Shown here piece after piece: positions 16,801 to 31,513 of a stretch of DNA of 64,000 nt. The number at the start of each line of letters is the position of its first letter. Position 1 is the stretch's first letter. Both the position numbers and the translations under genes were made by a program. The notes beneath the pieces were generated by a model. It did not search any database. It was not told the DNA's origin and saw only the letters and a list, made by a program, of their open reading frames with translations. The DNA is from Siphonodentalium dalli (Eukaryota; Mollusca; Scaphopoda; Gadilida; Siphonodentaliidae): assembly GCA_032622095.1 (NCBI GenBank), contig CP136068.1:241607-305606 (forward strand), read 5' to 3'.

Positions 16801-19800
16801 TGTATGTGGTGGGGATACCTATATATGTATGTGGTGGGGATACCTATATATGTATGTGGTGGGGATACCTATATATGTGTGTTGTGGTGATACATATATA
16901 TGTGTGTGGTGGTGATACCTATATATGTATGTGGTGCGGATACCTATATATGTATGTGGTGGTGATACCTATATATGTATGTGGTGGTGATACCTATATA
17001 TGTATGTGGTGGGGATAACTATATATGTATGTGGTGGTGATACCTATATATGTATGTGGCGGGATACCTATAGATGTATGTGGTGGGGATACCTATAGAT
17101 GTATGTGGTGGGGATACCTATATATGTATGAGGTGGGGATACCTATAGATGTATGTGGTGGGGATACCTATATATGTATGTGGTGGGGATACCTATATAT
17201 GTATGTGGTGGGGATACCTATATATGTATGTGGTGGGGATACCTATAGATGTGTGTGGTGGGAATACATATAGATGTGTGTGGTGGGGATACCTATATAT
17301 GTGTGTGGTGGGGATACCTATAGATGTGTGTGGTGGTGATACCTATATATGTGTGTGGTGGGGATACCTATATATGTGTGTGGTGGGGATACCTATAGAT
17401 GTGTGTGGTGAGGATACCTATATATGTATATGGTGGTGATACCTATATATGTATGTGGTGGGGAGACCTATATATGCATGTGGCGGGGATACCTATATAT
17501 GTATGTGGTGGGGATACCTATATATGTATGTGGTGGGGATACCTATAGATGTGTGTGGTGGGGATACATATAGATGTGTGTGGTGGGGATACCTATATAT
17601 GTGTGTGGTGGGGATACCTATAGATGTGTGTGGTGGTGATACCTATATATGTGTTTGGTGGGGATACCTATATATGTGTGTGGTGGGGATACCTATAGAT
17701 GTGTGTGGTGAGGATACCTATATATGTATATGGTGGTGATACCTATATATGTATGTGGTGGGGATACCTATATATGTATGTGGTGGGGATACCTATATAT
17801 GTGTGTGGTGGGGATACCTACATATGTATGTGGTGGGGATACCTATATATGTATGTGGTGGGGATACCTATATATGTATGTGGTGAGGATACCTATATAT
17901 GTATGTGGTGGGGATACCTATAGATGTGTGTGGTGGGGATACCTATAGATGTGTGTGGTGGGGATACCTATATACGTATGTGGTGGGGATACTATATATG
18001 TCTGTGGTGGGGATACCTATATATGTATGTGGTGGGGATAGCTATATATGTATGTGGTGGGGATACCTATAGATGTATGTGGTGGGGATACATATATATG
18101 TATGTGGTGGGGATACCTATATATGTATGTGGTGGGGATACCTATATATGTGTGTTGTGGTGATACATATATATGTGTGTGGTGGTGATACCTAAATATG
18201 TATGTGGTGCGGATACATATATATGTATGTGGTGGTGATACCTATATATGTATGTGGTGGTGATAACTATATATGTGTGTGGTGGGGATAACTATATATG
18301 TATGTGGTGGTGATACCTATATATGTATGTGGCGGGATACGTATAGATGTATGTGGTGGGGATACCTATAGATGTATGTGGTGGGGATACCTATATATGT
18401 ATGAGGTGGGGATACCTATAGATGTATGTGGTGGGGATACCTATATATGTATGTGGTGGGGATACCTATATATGTATGTGGTGGGGATACCTATATATGT
18501 GAGTGGTGGGGATACCTATATATGTATGTGGTGAGGATACCTATATATGTATGTGGTGGGGATACCTATAGATGTGTGTGGTGGGGATACCTATAGATGT
18601 GTGTGGTGGGGATACCTATATATGTATGTGGTGGGGATACTATATATGTATGTGGTGGGGATACCTATATATGTATGTGGTGGGGATAGCTATATATGTA
18701 TGTGGCGGGGATACCTATAGATGTATGTGGTGGGGATACCTATATAGGTATGTGGTGGGGATACCTATATATGTATGTGGTGGGGATACCTATATATGTG
18801 TGTTGTGGTGATACATATATATGTGTGTGGTGGTGATACCTATATATGTATGTGGTGCGGATACCTATATATGTATGTGGTGGTGATACCTATATATGTA
18901 TGTGGTGGTGATACCTATATATGTGTGTGGTGGTGATACCTATAGATGTATGTGGTGCGGATACCTATATATGTGTGTGGTGGGGATACCTATATATGTA
19001 TGTGGTGGGGATACCTATATATGTATGTGGTGGGGATACCTATATATGTATGTGGTGGGGATACCTATATATGTATGTGGTGGTGATACCTATAGATGTA
19101 TGTGGTGGGGATACCTATATATGTATGTGGTGGGGATACCTATATATGTATGTGGTAGGGATACCTATATATGTATGTGGTGGTGATACATATAGATGTA
19201 TGTGGTAGGGATACCTATATATGTATGTGGTGGGGATACCTATATATGTATGTGGTGGGGATACCTATATATGAATGTGGTGGTGATACCTAAATATGTA
19301 TGTGGTGGGGATACCTATATATGTATGTGGTGGGGATACCTATATATGTATGAGGCGGGATACCTATATATGTATGTGGTGGGGATACCTATATATGTAT
19401 GTGGTGGGGATACCTATATATGTATGTGGTGGGGAGACCTATATATGTGTTTGGTGAGGATACCTATATATATGTGTGGTGGGGATACCTATATATATGT
19501 ATGTGGTGGGGATACCTATATATGTATGTGGTGGGGAGACCTATATATGTGTTTGGTGAGGATACCTATATATATGTGTGGTGGGGATACCTATATATAT
19601 GTGTGGTGGGGATACCTATATATGTATGTGGTGGGGAGACCTATATATGTATGTGGCGAGGATACCTATATATGTATGTGGTGGGGATACCTATATATGT
19701 ATGTGGTGGGGATACCTATAGATGTATGTGGTGGGGATACATATAGATGTGTGTGGTGGGGATACCTATATATGTGTGTGGTGGGGATACCTATAGATGT

Positions 19801-22800
19801 GTGTGGTGGTGATACCTATATATGTGTGTGGTGGGGATACCTATATATGTGTGTGGTGGGGATACCTATAGATGTGTGTGGTGAGGATACCTATATATGT
19901 ATATGGTGGTGATACCTATATATGTATGTGGTGGGGAGACCTATATATGTATGTGGCGGGGATACCTATATATGTATGTGGTGGGGATACCTATATATGT
20001 ATGTGGTGGGGATACCTATAGATGTGTGTGGTGGGGATACATATAGATGTGTGTGGTGGGGATACCTATATATGTGTGTGGTGGGGATACCTATAGATGT
20101 GTGTGGTGGTGATACCTATATATGTGTGTGGTGGGGATACCTATATATGTGTGTGGTGGGGATACCTATAGATGTGTGTGGTGAGGATACCTATATATGT
20201 ATATGGTGGTGATACCTATATATGTATGTGGTGGGGAGACCTATATATGTATGTGGCGGGGATACCTATATATGTATGTGGTGGGGATACCTATATATGT
20301 ATGTGGTGGGGATACCTATAGATGTGTGTGGTGGGGATACATATAGATGTGTGTGGTGGGGATACCTATATATGTGTGTGGTGGGGGTACCTATAGATGT
20401 GTGTGGTGGTGATACCTATATATGTGTTTGGTGGGAATACCTATATATGTGTGTGGTGGGGATACCTATAGATGTGTGTGGTGAGGATACCTATATATGT
20501 ATATGGTGGTGATACCTATATATGTATGTGGTGGGGATACCTATATATGTATGTGGTGGGGATACCTATATATGTGTGTGGTGGGGATATTTATAGATGT
20601 GTGTGGTGGGGATACCTATATATGTGTGTGGTGGGGATACCTATATATGTGTGTGGTTGGGATTCCTATAGATGTGTGTGGTGGGGATACCTATATATGT
20701 GTGTGGTGGGGATACCAGTATATGTGTGTGGTGGGGATACCTATAGATGTGTGTGGTGGGGATACCTATATATGTATGTGGTGAGGATACCTACAAATGT
20801 ATGTGGTGGGGATACCTATAGATGTATGTGGTGGGGATACCTATATATGTATGTGGTGAGGATACCTATATATGTATGTGGTGGGGATACCTATAGATGT
20901 GTGTGGTGGGGATACCTATATATGTATGTGGTTGGGATACTATATATGTATGTGGTGGGGATACCTATATATGTATGTGGTGGGGATAGCTATATATGTA
21001 TGTGGTGGGGATACCTATAGATGTATGTGGTGGGGATACCTATATATGTATGTGGTGGGGATACCTATATATGTATGTGGTGGGGATACCTATATATGTG
21101 TGTTGTGGTAATACATATATATGTGTGTGGTGGTGGTACCTATATATGTATGTGGTGCGGATACCTATATATGTATGTGGTGGTGATACCTATATATGTA
21201 TGTGGTGGTGATACCTATATATGTATGTGGTGGGGATAACTATATATGTATGTGGTGGGGATACCTATATATGTGTGTGGTGGGGATACCTATAGATGTG
21301 TGTGGTGAGGATACCTATATATGTATATGGTGGTGATACCTATATATGTATGTGGTGGGGAGACCTATATATGTATGTGGCGGGGATACCTATATATGTA
21401 TGTGGTGGGGATACCTATATATGTATGTGGTGGGGATACCTATAGATGTGTGTGGTGGGGATACATATAGATGTGTGTGGTGGGGATACCTATATATCTG
21501 TGTGGTGGGGATACCTATAGATGTGTGTGGTGGTGATACCTATATGTGTGTGTGGTGGGGATACCTATATATGTGTGTGGTGGGGATACCTATAGATGTG
21601 TGTGGTGAGGATACCTATATATGTATATGGTGGTGATACCTATATATGTATGTGGTGGGGAGACCTATATATGTATGTGGCGGGGATACCTATATATGTA
21701 TGTGGTGGGGATACCTATATATGTATGTGGTGGGGATACCTATAGATGTGTGTGGTGGGGATACATATAGATGTGTGTGGTGGGGATACCTATATATGTG
21801 TTTGGTGGGGATACCTATAGATGTGTGTGGTGGTGATACCTATATATGTGTTTGGTGGGAATACCTATATATGTGTGTGGTGGGGATACCTATAGATGTG
21901 TGTGGTGAGGATACCTATATATGTATATGGTGGTGATACCTATATATGTATGTGGTGGGGATACCTATATATGTATGTGGTGGGGATACCTATATATGTG
22001 TGTGGTGGGGATATTTATAGATGTGTGTGGTGGGGATACCTATATATGTGTGTGGTGGGGATACCTATATATGTGTGTGGTTGGGATTCCTATAGATGTG
22101 TGTGGTGGGGATACCTATATATGTGTGTGGTGGGGATACCAGTATATGTGTGTGGTGGGGATACCTATAGATGTGTGTGGTGGGGATACCTATATATGTA
22201 TGTGGTGAGGATACCTACATATGTATGTGGTGGGGATACCTATAGATGTATGTGGTGGGGATACCTATATATGTATGTGGTGAGGATACCTATATATGTA
22301 TGTGGTGGGGATACCTATAGATGTGTGTGGTGGGGATACCTATAGATGTGTGTGGTGGGGATACCTATATATGTATGTGGTGGGGATACTATATATGTAT
22401 GTGGTGGGATACCTATATATGTATGTGGTGGGGATAGCTATATATGTATGTGGCGGGGATACCTATAGATGTATGTGGTGGGGATACCTATATATGTATG
22501 TGGTGGGGATACCTATATATGTATGTGGTGGGGATACCTATATATGTGTGTTGTGGTGATACATATATATGTGTGTGGTGGTGATACCTATATATGTATG
22601 TGGTGCGGATACCTATATATGTATGTGGTGGTGATACCTATATATGTATGTGGTGGTGATACCTATATATGTATGTGGTGGGGATAACTATATATGTATG
22701 TGGTGGTGATACCTATATATGTATGTGGCGGGATACCTATAGATGTATGTGGTGGGGATACCTATAGATGTATGTGGTGGGGATACCTATATATGTATGA

Positions 22801-24370
22801 GGTGGGGATACCTATAGATGTATGTGGTGGGGATACCTATATATGTATGTGGTGGGGATACCTATATATGTATGTGGTGGGGATACCTATATATGTATGT
22901 GGTGGGGATACCTATAGATGTGTGTGGTGGGGATACATATAGATGTGTGTGGTGGGGATACCTATATATGTGTGTGGTGGGGATACCTATAGATGTGTGT
23001 GGTGGTGATACCTATATATGTGTGTGGTGGGGATACCTATATATGTGTGTGGTGGGGATACCTATAGATGTGTGTGGTGAGGATACCTATATATGTATAT
23101 GGTGGTGATACCTATATATGTATGTGGTGGGGAGACCTATATATGCATGTGGCGGGGATACCTATATATGTATGTGGTGGGGATACTTATATATGTATGT
23201 GGTGGGGATACCTATAGATGTGTGTGGTGGGGATACATATAGATGTGTGTGGTGGGGATACCTATATATGTGTGTGGTGGGGATACCTATAGATGTGTGT
23301 GGTGGTGATACCTATATATGTGTTTGGTGGGGATACCTATATATGTGTGTGGTGGGGATACCTATAGATGTGTGTGGTGAGGATACCTATATATGTATAT
23401 GGTGGTGATACCTATATATGTATGTGGTGGGGATACCTATATATGTATGTGGTGGGGATACCTATATATGTGTGTGGTGGGGATATTTATAGATGTGTGT
23501 GGTGGGGATACCTATATATGTGTGTGTGGTGGGGATACCTATATATGTGTGTGGTTGGGATTCCTATAGATGTGTGTGGTGGGGATACCTATATATGTGT
23601 GTGGTGGGGATACCAGTATATGTGTGTGGTGGGGATACCTATAGATGTGTGTGGTGGGGATACCTATATATGTATGTGGTGAGGATACCTACATATGTAA
23701 GTGGTGGGGATACCTATAGATGTATGTGGTGGGGATACCTATATATGTATGTGGTGAGGATACCTATATATGTATGTGGTGGGGATACCTATAGATGTGT
23801 GTGGTGGGGATACCTATAGATGTGTGTGGTGGGGATACCTATATACGTATGTGGTGGGGATACTATATATGTCTGTGGTGGGGATACCTATATATGTATG
23901 TGGTGGGGATAGCTATATATGTATGTGGTGGGGATACCTATAGATGTATGTGGTGGGGATACATATATATGTATGTGGTGGGGATACCTATATATGTATG
24001 TGGTGGGGATACCTATATATGTGTGTTGTGGTGATACATATATATGTGTGTGGTGGTGATACCTAAATATGTATGTGGTGCGGATACCTATATATGTATG
24101 TGGTGGTGATACCTATATATGTATGTGGTGGTGATACCTATATATGTGTGTGGTGGGGATAACTATATATGTATGTGGTGGTGATACCTATATATGTATG
24201 TGGCGGGATACGTATAGATGTATGTGGTGGGGATACCTATAGATGTATGTGGTGGGGATACCTATATATGTATGAGGTGGGGATACCTATAGATGTATGT
24301 GGTGGGGATACCTATATATGTATGTGGTGGGGATACCTATATATGTATGTGGTGGGGATACCTATATATG
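13900..24370 (+). repeat. ~5.67-kb tandem duplication within the satellite
   Basis: Variant landmarks at 14253, 14553, 14803, 15203, 15677, 16227, 17025 and 17699 recur exactly 5,669 bp downstream (19922, 20222, 20472, 20872, 21346, 21896, 22694, 23368). After about 17.8 kb the offset grows to 5,871 bp (17924 to 23795, 18298 to 24169), so about 200 bp, or eight units, differs between the copies. Copy 1 spans about 13.9-18.5 kb and copy 2 about 19.6-24.4 kb. Point differences between copies are few. Confidence 0.75.
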
Positions 24371-27300
24371 TGAGTGGTGGGGATACCTATATATGTATGT
24401 GGCGAGAATACCTATATATGTATGTGGTGGGGATACCTATATATGTGTGTGGTGGGGATACCTATAGATCTGTGTGGTGGGGATACCTATATATGTGTGT
24501 GGTGGGGATACCTATATATGTGTGTGGTGGGAATACCTATAGATGTGTGTGGTGAGGATACCTATATATGTATATGGTGGTGACACCTATATATGTATGT
24601 GGTGGGGATACCTATATATGTATGTGGTGGGGATACCTATATATGTGTGTGGTGGGGATACCTATAGATGTGTGTGGTGGGGATACCTATATATGTGTGT
24701 GGTGGGGATACCTATATATGTGTGTGGTTGGGATTCCTATAGATGTGTGTAGTGGGGATACCTATAGATGTGTGTGGTGGGGATACCTATATATGTGTGT
24801 GGTGGGGATACCTATAGATGTGTGTGGTGGGGATACCTATATATGTATGTGGTGGGGATATCTATAGATGTGTGTGGTGGGGATACCTATATATGTATGT
24901 GGTGAGGATACCTACATATGTATGAGGTGGGGATACCTATAGATGTATGTGGTGGGGTTACCTATATATGTATGTGGTGAGGATACCTATATATGTATGT
25001 GATGGGAATACCTATAGATGTGTGTGGTGGGGATACCTATATATGTGTGTGGTGGGGATACCTATATATGTATGTGGTGGGGATACTATATATGTATGTG
25101 GTGGGGATACCTATATATGTATGTGGTGGGGATAGCTATATATGTATGTGGTGGGGATACCTATAGATGTATGTGGTGGGGATACCTAAATATGTATGTG
25201 GTGTGGATACCTATATATGTATGTGGTGGGGATACCTATATATGTGTGTGGTGGTGATACATATATATGTGTGTGGTGGTGATACCTATATATGTATGTG
25301 GTGGGGATACCTATATATGTATGTGGTGGTGATACCTATATATGTATGTGGTGGTGATACCTATATATGTGTGTGGTGGGGATACCTATAGATGTGTGTG
25401 GTGGGGATACCTATATATGTATGTGGTGGGGATACTATATATGTATGTGGTGGGGATACCTATATATGTATGTGGTGGGGATAGCTATATATGTATGTGG
25501 CGGGGATACCTATAGATGTATGTGGTGGGGATACCTATATATGTATGTGGTGGGGATACCTATATATGTATGTGGTGGGGATACCTATATATGTGTGTTG
25601 TGGTGATACATATATATATGTGTGGTGGTGATACCTATATATGTATGTGGTGCGGATACCTATATATGTATGTGGTGGTGATACCTATATATGTATGTGG
25701 TGGTGATACCTATATATGTATGTGGTGGGGATAACTATATATGTATGTGGTGGTGATACCTATATATGTATGTGGCGGGATACCTATAGATGTATGTGGT
25801 GGGGATACCTATAGATGTATGTGGTGGGGATACCTATATATGTATGAGGTGGGGATACCTATAGATGTATGTGGTGGGGATACCTATATATGTATGTGGT
25901 GGGGATACCTATATATGTATGTGGTGGGGATACCTATATATGTATGTGGTGGGGATACCTATAGATGTGTGTGGTGGGGATACATATAGATGTGTGTGGT
26001 GGGGATACCTATATATGTGTGTGGTGGGGATACCTATAGATGTGTGTGGTGGTGATACCTATATATGTGTGTGGTGGGGATACCTATATATGTGTGTGGT
26101 GGGGATACCTATAGATGTGTGTGGTGAGGATACCTATATATGTATATGGTGGTGATACCTATACATGTATGTGGTGGGGAGACCTATATATGCATGTGGC
26201 GGGGATACCTATATATGTATGTGGTGGGGATACCTATATATGTATGTGGTGGGGATACCTATAGATGTGTGTGGTGGGGATACATATAGATGTGTGTGGT
26301 GGGGATACCTATATATGTGTGTGGTGGGGATACCTATAGATGTGTGTGGTGGTGATACCTATATATGTGTTTGGTGGGGATACCTATGTATGTGTGTGGT
26401 GGGGATACCTATAGATGTGTGTGGTGAGGATACCTATATATGTATATGGTGGTGATACCTATATATGTATGTGGTGGGGATACCTATATATGTATGTGGT
26501 GGGGATACCTATATATGTGTGTGGTGGGGATATTTATAGATGTGTGTGGTGGGGATACCTATATATGTGTGTGGTGGGGATACCTATATATGTGTGTGGT
26601 TGGGATTCCTATAGATGTGTGTGGTGGGGATACCTATATATGTGTGTGGTGGGGATACCAGTATATGTGTGTGGTGGGGATACCTATAGATGTGTGTGGT
26701 GGGGATACCTATATATGTATGTGGTGAGGATACCTACATATGTATGTGGTGGGGATACCTATAGATGTATGTGGTGGGGATACCTATATATGTATGTGGT
26801 GAGGATACCTATATATGTATGTGGTGGGGATACCTATAGATGTGTGTGGTGGGGATACCTATAGATGTGTGTGGTGGGGATACCTATATACGTATGTGGT
26901 GGGGATACTATATATGTATGTGGTGGGGATACCTATATATGTATGTGGTGGGGATAGCTATATATGTATGTGGTGGGGATACCTATAGATGTATGTGGTG
27001 GGGATACATATATATGTATGTGGTGGGGATACCTATATATGTATGTGGTGGGGATACCTATATATGTGTGTTGTGGTGATACATATATATGTGTGTGGTG
27101 GTGATACCTAAATATGTATGTGGTGCGGATACCTATATATGTATGTGGTGGTGATACCTATATATGTATGTGGTGGTGATACCTATATATGTGTGTGGTG
27201 GGGATAACTATATATGTATGTGGTGGTGATACCTATATATGTATGTGGCGGGATACGTATAGATGTATGTGGTGGGGATACCTATAGATGTATGTGGTGG

Positions 27301-28376
27301 GGATACCTATATATGTATGAGGTGGGGATACCTATAGATGTATGTGGTGGGGATACCTATATATGTATGTGGTGGGGATACCTATATATGTATGTGGTGG
27401 GGATACCTATATATGTGAGTGGTGGGGATACCTATATATGTATGTGGCGGGAATACCTATATATGTATGTGGTGGGGATACCTATATATGTGTGTGGTGG
27501 GGATACCTATAGATCTGTGTGGTGGGGATACCTATATATGTGTGTGGTGGGGATACCTATATATGTGTGTGGTGGGAATACCTATAGATGTGTGTGGTGA
27601 GGATACCTATATATGTATATGGTGGTGACACCTATATATGTATGTGGTGGGAATACCTATATATGTATGTGGTGGGGATACCTATATATGTGTGTGGTGG
27701 GGATACCTATAGATGTGTGTGGTGGGGATACCTATATATGTGTGTGGTGGGGATACCTATATATGTGTGTGGTTGGGATTCCTATAGATGTGTGTAGTGG
27801 GGATACCTATAGATGTGTGTGGTGGGGATACCTATATATGTGTGTGGTGGGGATACCTATAGATGTGTGTGGTGGGGATACCTATATATGTATGTGGTGG
27901 GGATATCTATAGATGTTTGTGGTGGGGATACCTATATATGTATGTGGTGAGGATACCTACATATGTATGAGGTGGGGATACCTATAGATGTATGTGGTGG
28001 GGGTTACCTATATATGTATGTGGTGAGGATACCTATATATGTATGTGGTGGGAATACCTATAGATGTGTGTGGTGGGGATACCTATAGATGTGTGTGGTG
28101 CGGATACCTATATATGTATGTGGTGGGGATACTATATATGTATGTGGTGGGGATACCTATATATGTATGTGGTGGGGATAGCTATATATGTATGTGGTGG
28201 GGATACCTATAGATGTATGTGGTGGGGATACCTAAATATGTATGTGGTGTGGATACCTATATATGTATGTGGTGGGGATACCTATATATGTGTGTGGTGG
28301 TGATACATATATATGTGAGTGGTGGTGATACCTATATATGTATGTGGTGGGGATACCTATATATGTATGTGGTGGT
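22320..28376 (+). repeat. ~3.05-kb tandem duplication within the satellite
   Basis: Landmarks at 22694, 22818, 23368, 24543, 25018 and 25167 recur at 25741, 25865, 26415, 27588, 28064 and 28213, offsets of 3,045-3,047 bp. It overlaps the second copy of the 5.67-kb duplication, so the two events were sequential. The rare TCTGTGTGG and GACACC unit variants near 24.47/24.58 kb and 27.51/27.63 kb are shared by both copies. Confidence 0.75.
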
Positions 28377-29860
28377 GATACCTATATATGTATGTGGTGG
28401 TGATACCTATATATGTATGTGGTGGAGATACCTATATATGTATGTGGTGGTGATACCTATATATGTATGTGGCGGGATACCTATAGATGTATGTGGTGGG
28501 GATACCTATATATGTATGTGGTGGGGATACCTATAGATGTATGTGGTGGGGATACCTATATATGTATGTGGTGGGGATACCTATATATGTATGTGGTGGG
28601 GATACCTATATATGTGTGTGTGGTGGGGATACATATATATGTATGTGGCGGGGATACCTATATATGTATGTGGTGGGGATACCTATATATGTGTGTGGTG
28701 GTGATACCTATAGATGTATGTGGTGCGGATACCTATATATGTGTGTGGTGGGGATACCTATATATGTATGTGGTGGGGATACCTATATATGTATGTGGTG
28801 GGGATACCTATATATGTATGTGGTGGGGATACCTATATATGTATGTGGTGGTGATACCTATAGATGTATGTGGTGGGGATACCTATATATGTATGTGGTG
28901 GGGATACCTATATATGTATGTGGTGGGGATACCTTTATATGTACGTGGTGGTGATACCTATATATGTATGTGGTGGGGATACCTATATATGTATGTGGTG
29001 GGGATACCTATATATGTATGTGGTGGGGATACCTATATATGTATGTGGCGGGATACCTATAGATGTATGTGGTGGGGATACCTATATATGTATGTGGTGG
29101 GGATACCTATATATGTGTGTGGTGGGGATAACTATATATGTATGTGGTGGGGATACTATATATGTATGTGGTGGGGATACCTATATATGTATGTGGTGGG
29201 GATAGCTATATATGTATGTGGTGGGGATACCTATAGATGTATGTGGTGGGGATACCTAAATATGTATGTGGTGTGGATACCTATATATGTATGTGGTGGG
29301 GATACCTATATATGTGTGTGGTGGTGATACATATATATGTGTGTGGTGGTGATACCTATATATGTATGTGGTGGGGATACCTATATATGTATGTGGTGGT
29401 GATACCTATATATGTATGTGGTGGTGATACCTATATATGTATGTGGTGGAGATACCTATATATGTATGTGGTGGTGATACCTATATATGTATGTGGCGGG
29501 ATACCTATAGATGTATGTGGTGGGGATACCTATATATGTATGTGGTGGGGATACCTATAGATGTATGTGGTGGGGATACCTATATATGTATGTGGTGGGG
29601 ATACCTATATATGTATGTGGTGCGGATACCTATATATGTGTGTGTGGTGGGGATACATATATATGTATGTGGCGGGGATACCTATATATGTATGTGGTGG
29701 GGATACCTATATATGTGTGTGGTGGTGATACCTATAGATGTATGTGGTGCGGATACCTATATATGTGTGTGGTGGGGATACCTATATATGTATGTGGTGG
29801 GGATACCTATATATGTATGTGGTGGGGATACCTATATATGTGTGTGGTGGTGATACCTAT
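28213..29860 (+). repeat. 1,024-bp tandem duplication within the satellite
   Basis: The variant order from 28213 (CCTAAATATG, then GTGTGGATACC) through about 28.84 kb is repeated from 29237, with a constant 1,024-bp offset at the three landmarks checked (28213, 28413, 28487). 1,024 bp is 41 units minus one base; the copies include a short GTGGCGGGATACC unit. Confidence 0.7.
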
Positions 29861-31513
29861 ATATCTATGTGGTGGGGATATCTATAGATGTGTGTGGTGG
29901 GGATACCTATATATGTGTGTGGTGGGGATACCTATATATGTATGTGGTGGGGATACCTATATATGTATGTGGTGGGAATACCTATATATGTATGTGGTGG
30001 GGATACCTATATATGTGTGTGGTGGGGATAACTATAGATGTGTGTGGTGGGGATACCTATAGATGTATGTGATGGGGAGACCTATATATGTATGGGGTGG
30101 GGAGACCTATATATGTGTATGCTGAGGATACCTATATATATGGGATACCTATATATATGTGGTGGGGATACCTATAGATGTGTGTGGTGGTGATACCTAT
30201 ATATGTGTGTGGTGGGGATACCTATATATGTATGTGGTGGGGATACCTACATATGTGTGTGGTGGGGATACCTATATATGTGTGTGGTGGGAATACATAT
30301 ATATGTGTGTGGTGGGGATACCTATAGATGTGTGTGGTGGGGATACCTATATATGTGTGTGGTGGGTATACCTATATATGTGTGTGGTGGGGATACCAAT
30401 AGATGTGTGTGGTGGGGATACCTATATATGTATGTGGTGAGGATACCTACATATGTATGTGGTGGGGATACCTATAGATGTATGTGGTGTGGATACCTAT
30501 ATATGTATGTGGTGTGGATACCTATATATGTATGTGGTGGGGATACCTATAGATGTGTGTGGTGGGAATACCTATAGATGTGTGTGGTGGGGATACCTAT
30601 ATATGTATGTGGCGGGATACCTATAGATGTATGTGGTGGGGATACCTATATATGTATGTGGTGGGGATACCTATAGATGTGTGTGGTGAGGATACCTATA
30701 TATGTGTGTGGTGGGGATACATATATATGTATGTGGTGGGGATACCTATATATGTGTGTGGTGGGGATACCTATATATGTATGTGGTGGGGATACCTATA
30801 GATGTGTGTGGTGGGGATACCTATATATGTGTGTGGTGGGGATACCTATATATATATGTGGTGGGGATACCTATAGTGGTGGGGATACCTATAGATGTGT
30901 GTGGTGGGGATACCTATATATGTGTGTGGTGGGGATACCTATATATGTATGTGGTGGGGATACCTATATATGTATGTGGTGGGAATACCTATATATGTAT
31001 GTGGTTGGGATACCTATATATGTGTGTGGTGTGGATAACCGTAGATGTGTGTGGTGGGGATACCTATAGATGTATGTGGTGGGGAGACCTATATATGTAT
31101 GTGGTGGGGAGACCTATATATGTGTGTGGTGAGGATACCTATATAAGTGTGTGGTGAGGATACCTATATATATGTGTGGTGGGGATACCTATATATGTAT
31201 GTGGTGGGGATACCTATAGATGTGTGTGGTGGGATACATATAGATGTGTGTGGTGGGGATAATTATATATGTGTGTGGTGGGGATACCTATAGATGTATG
31301 TGGTGGGGATACCTATATATGTGGTGGGGATATCTATAGATGTGTGTGGTGGGGATACCTATATATGTGTGTGGTGGGGATACCTATATATGTGTGTGGT
31401 GGGGATACATATATATGTGTGTGGTGGGGATACCTATATATGTGTGTGGTGGGGATACCTATATATGTGTGTGGTGGGGATACCTATATATGTGTGTGTG
31501 GGGATACCTATAG

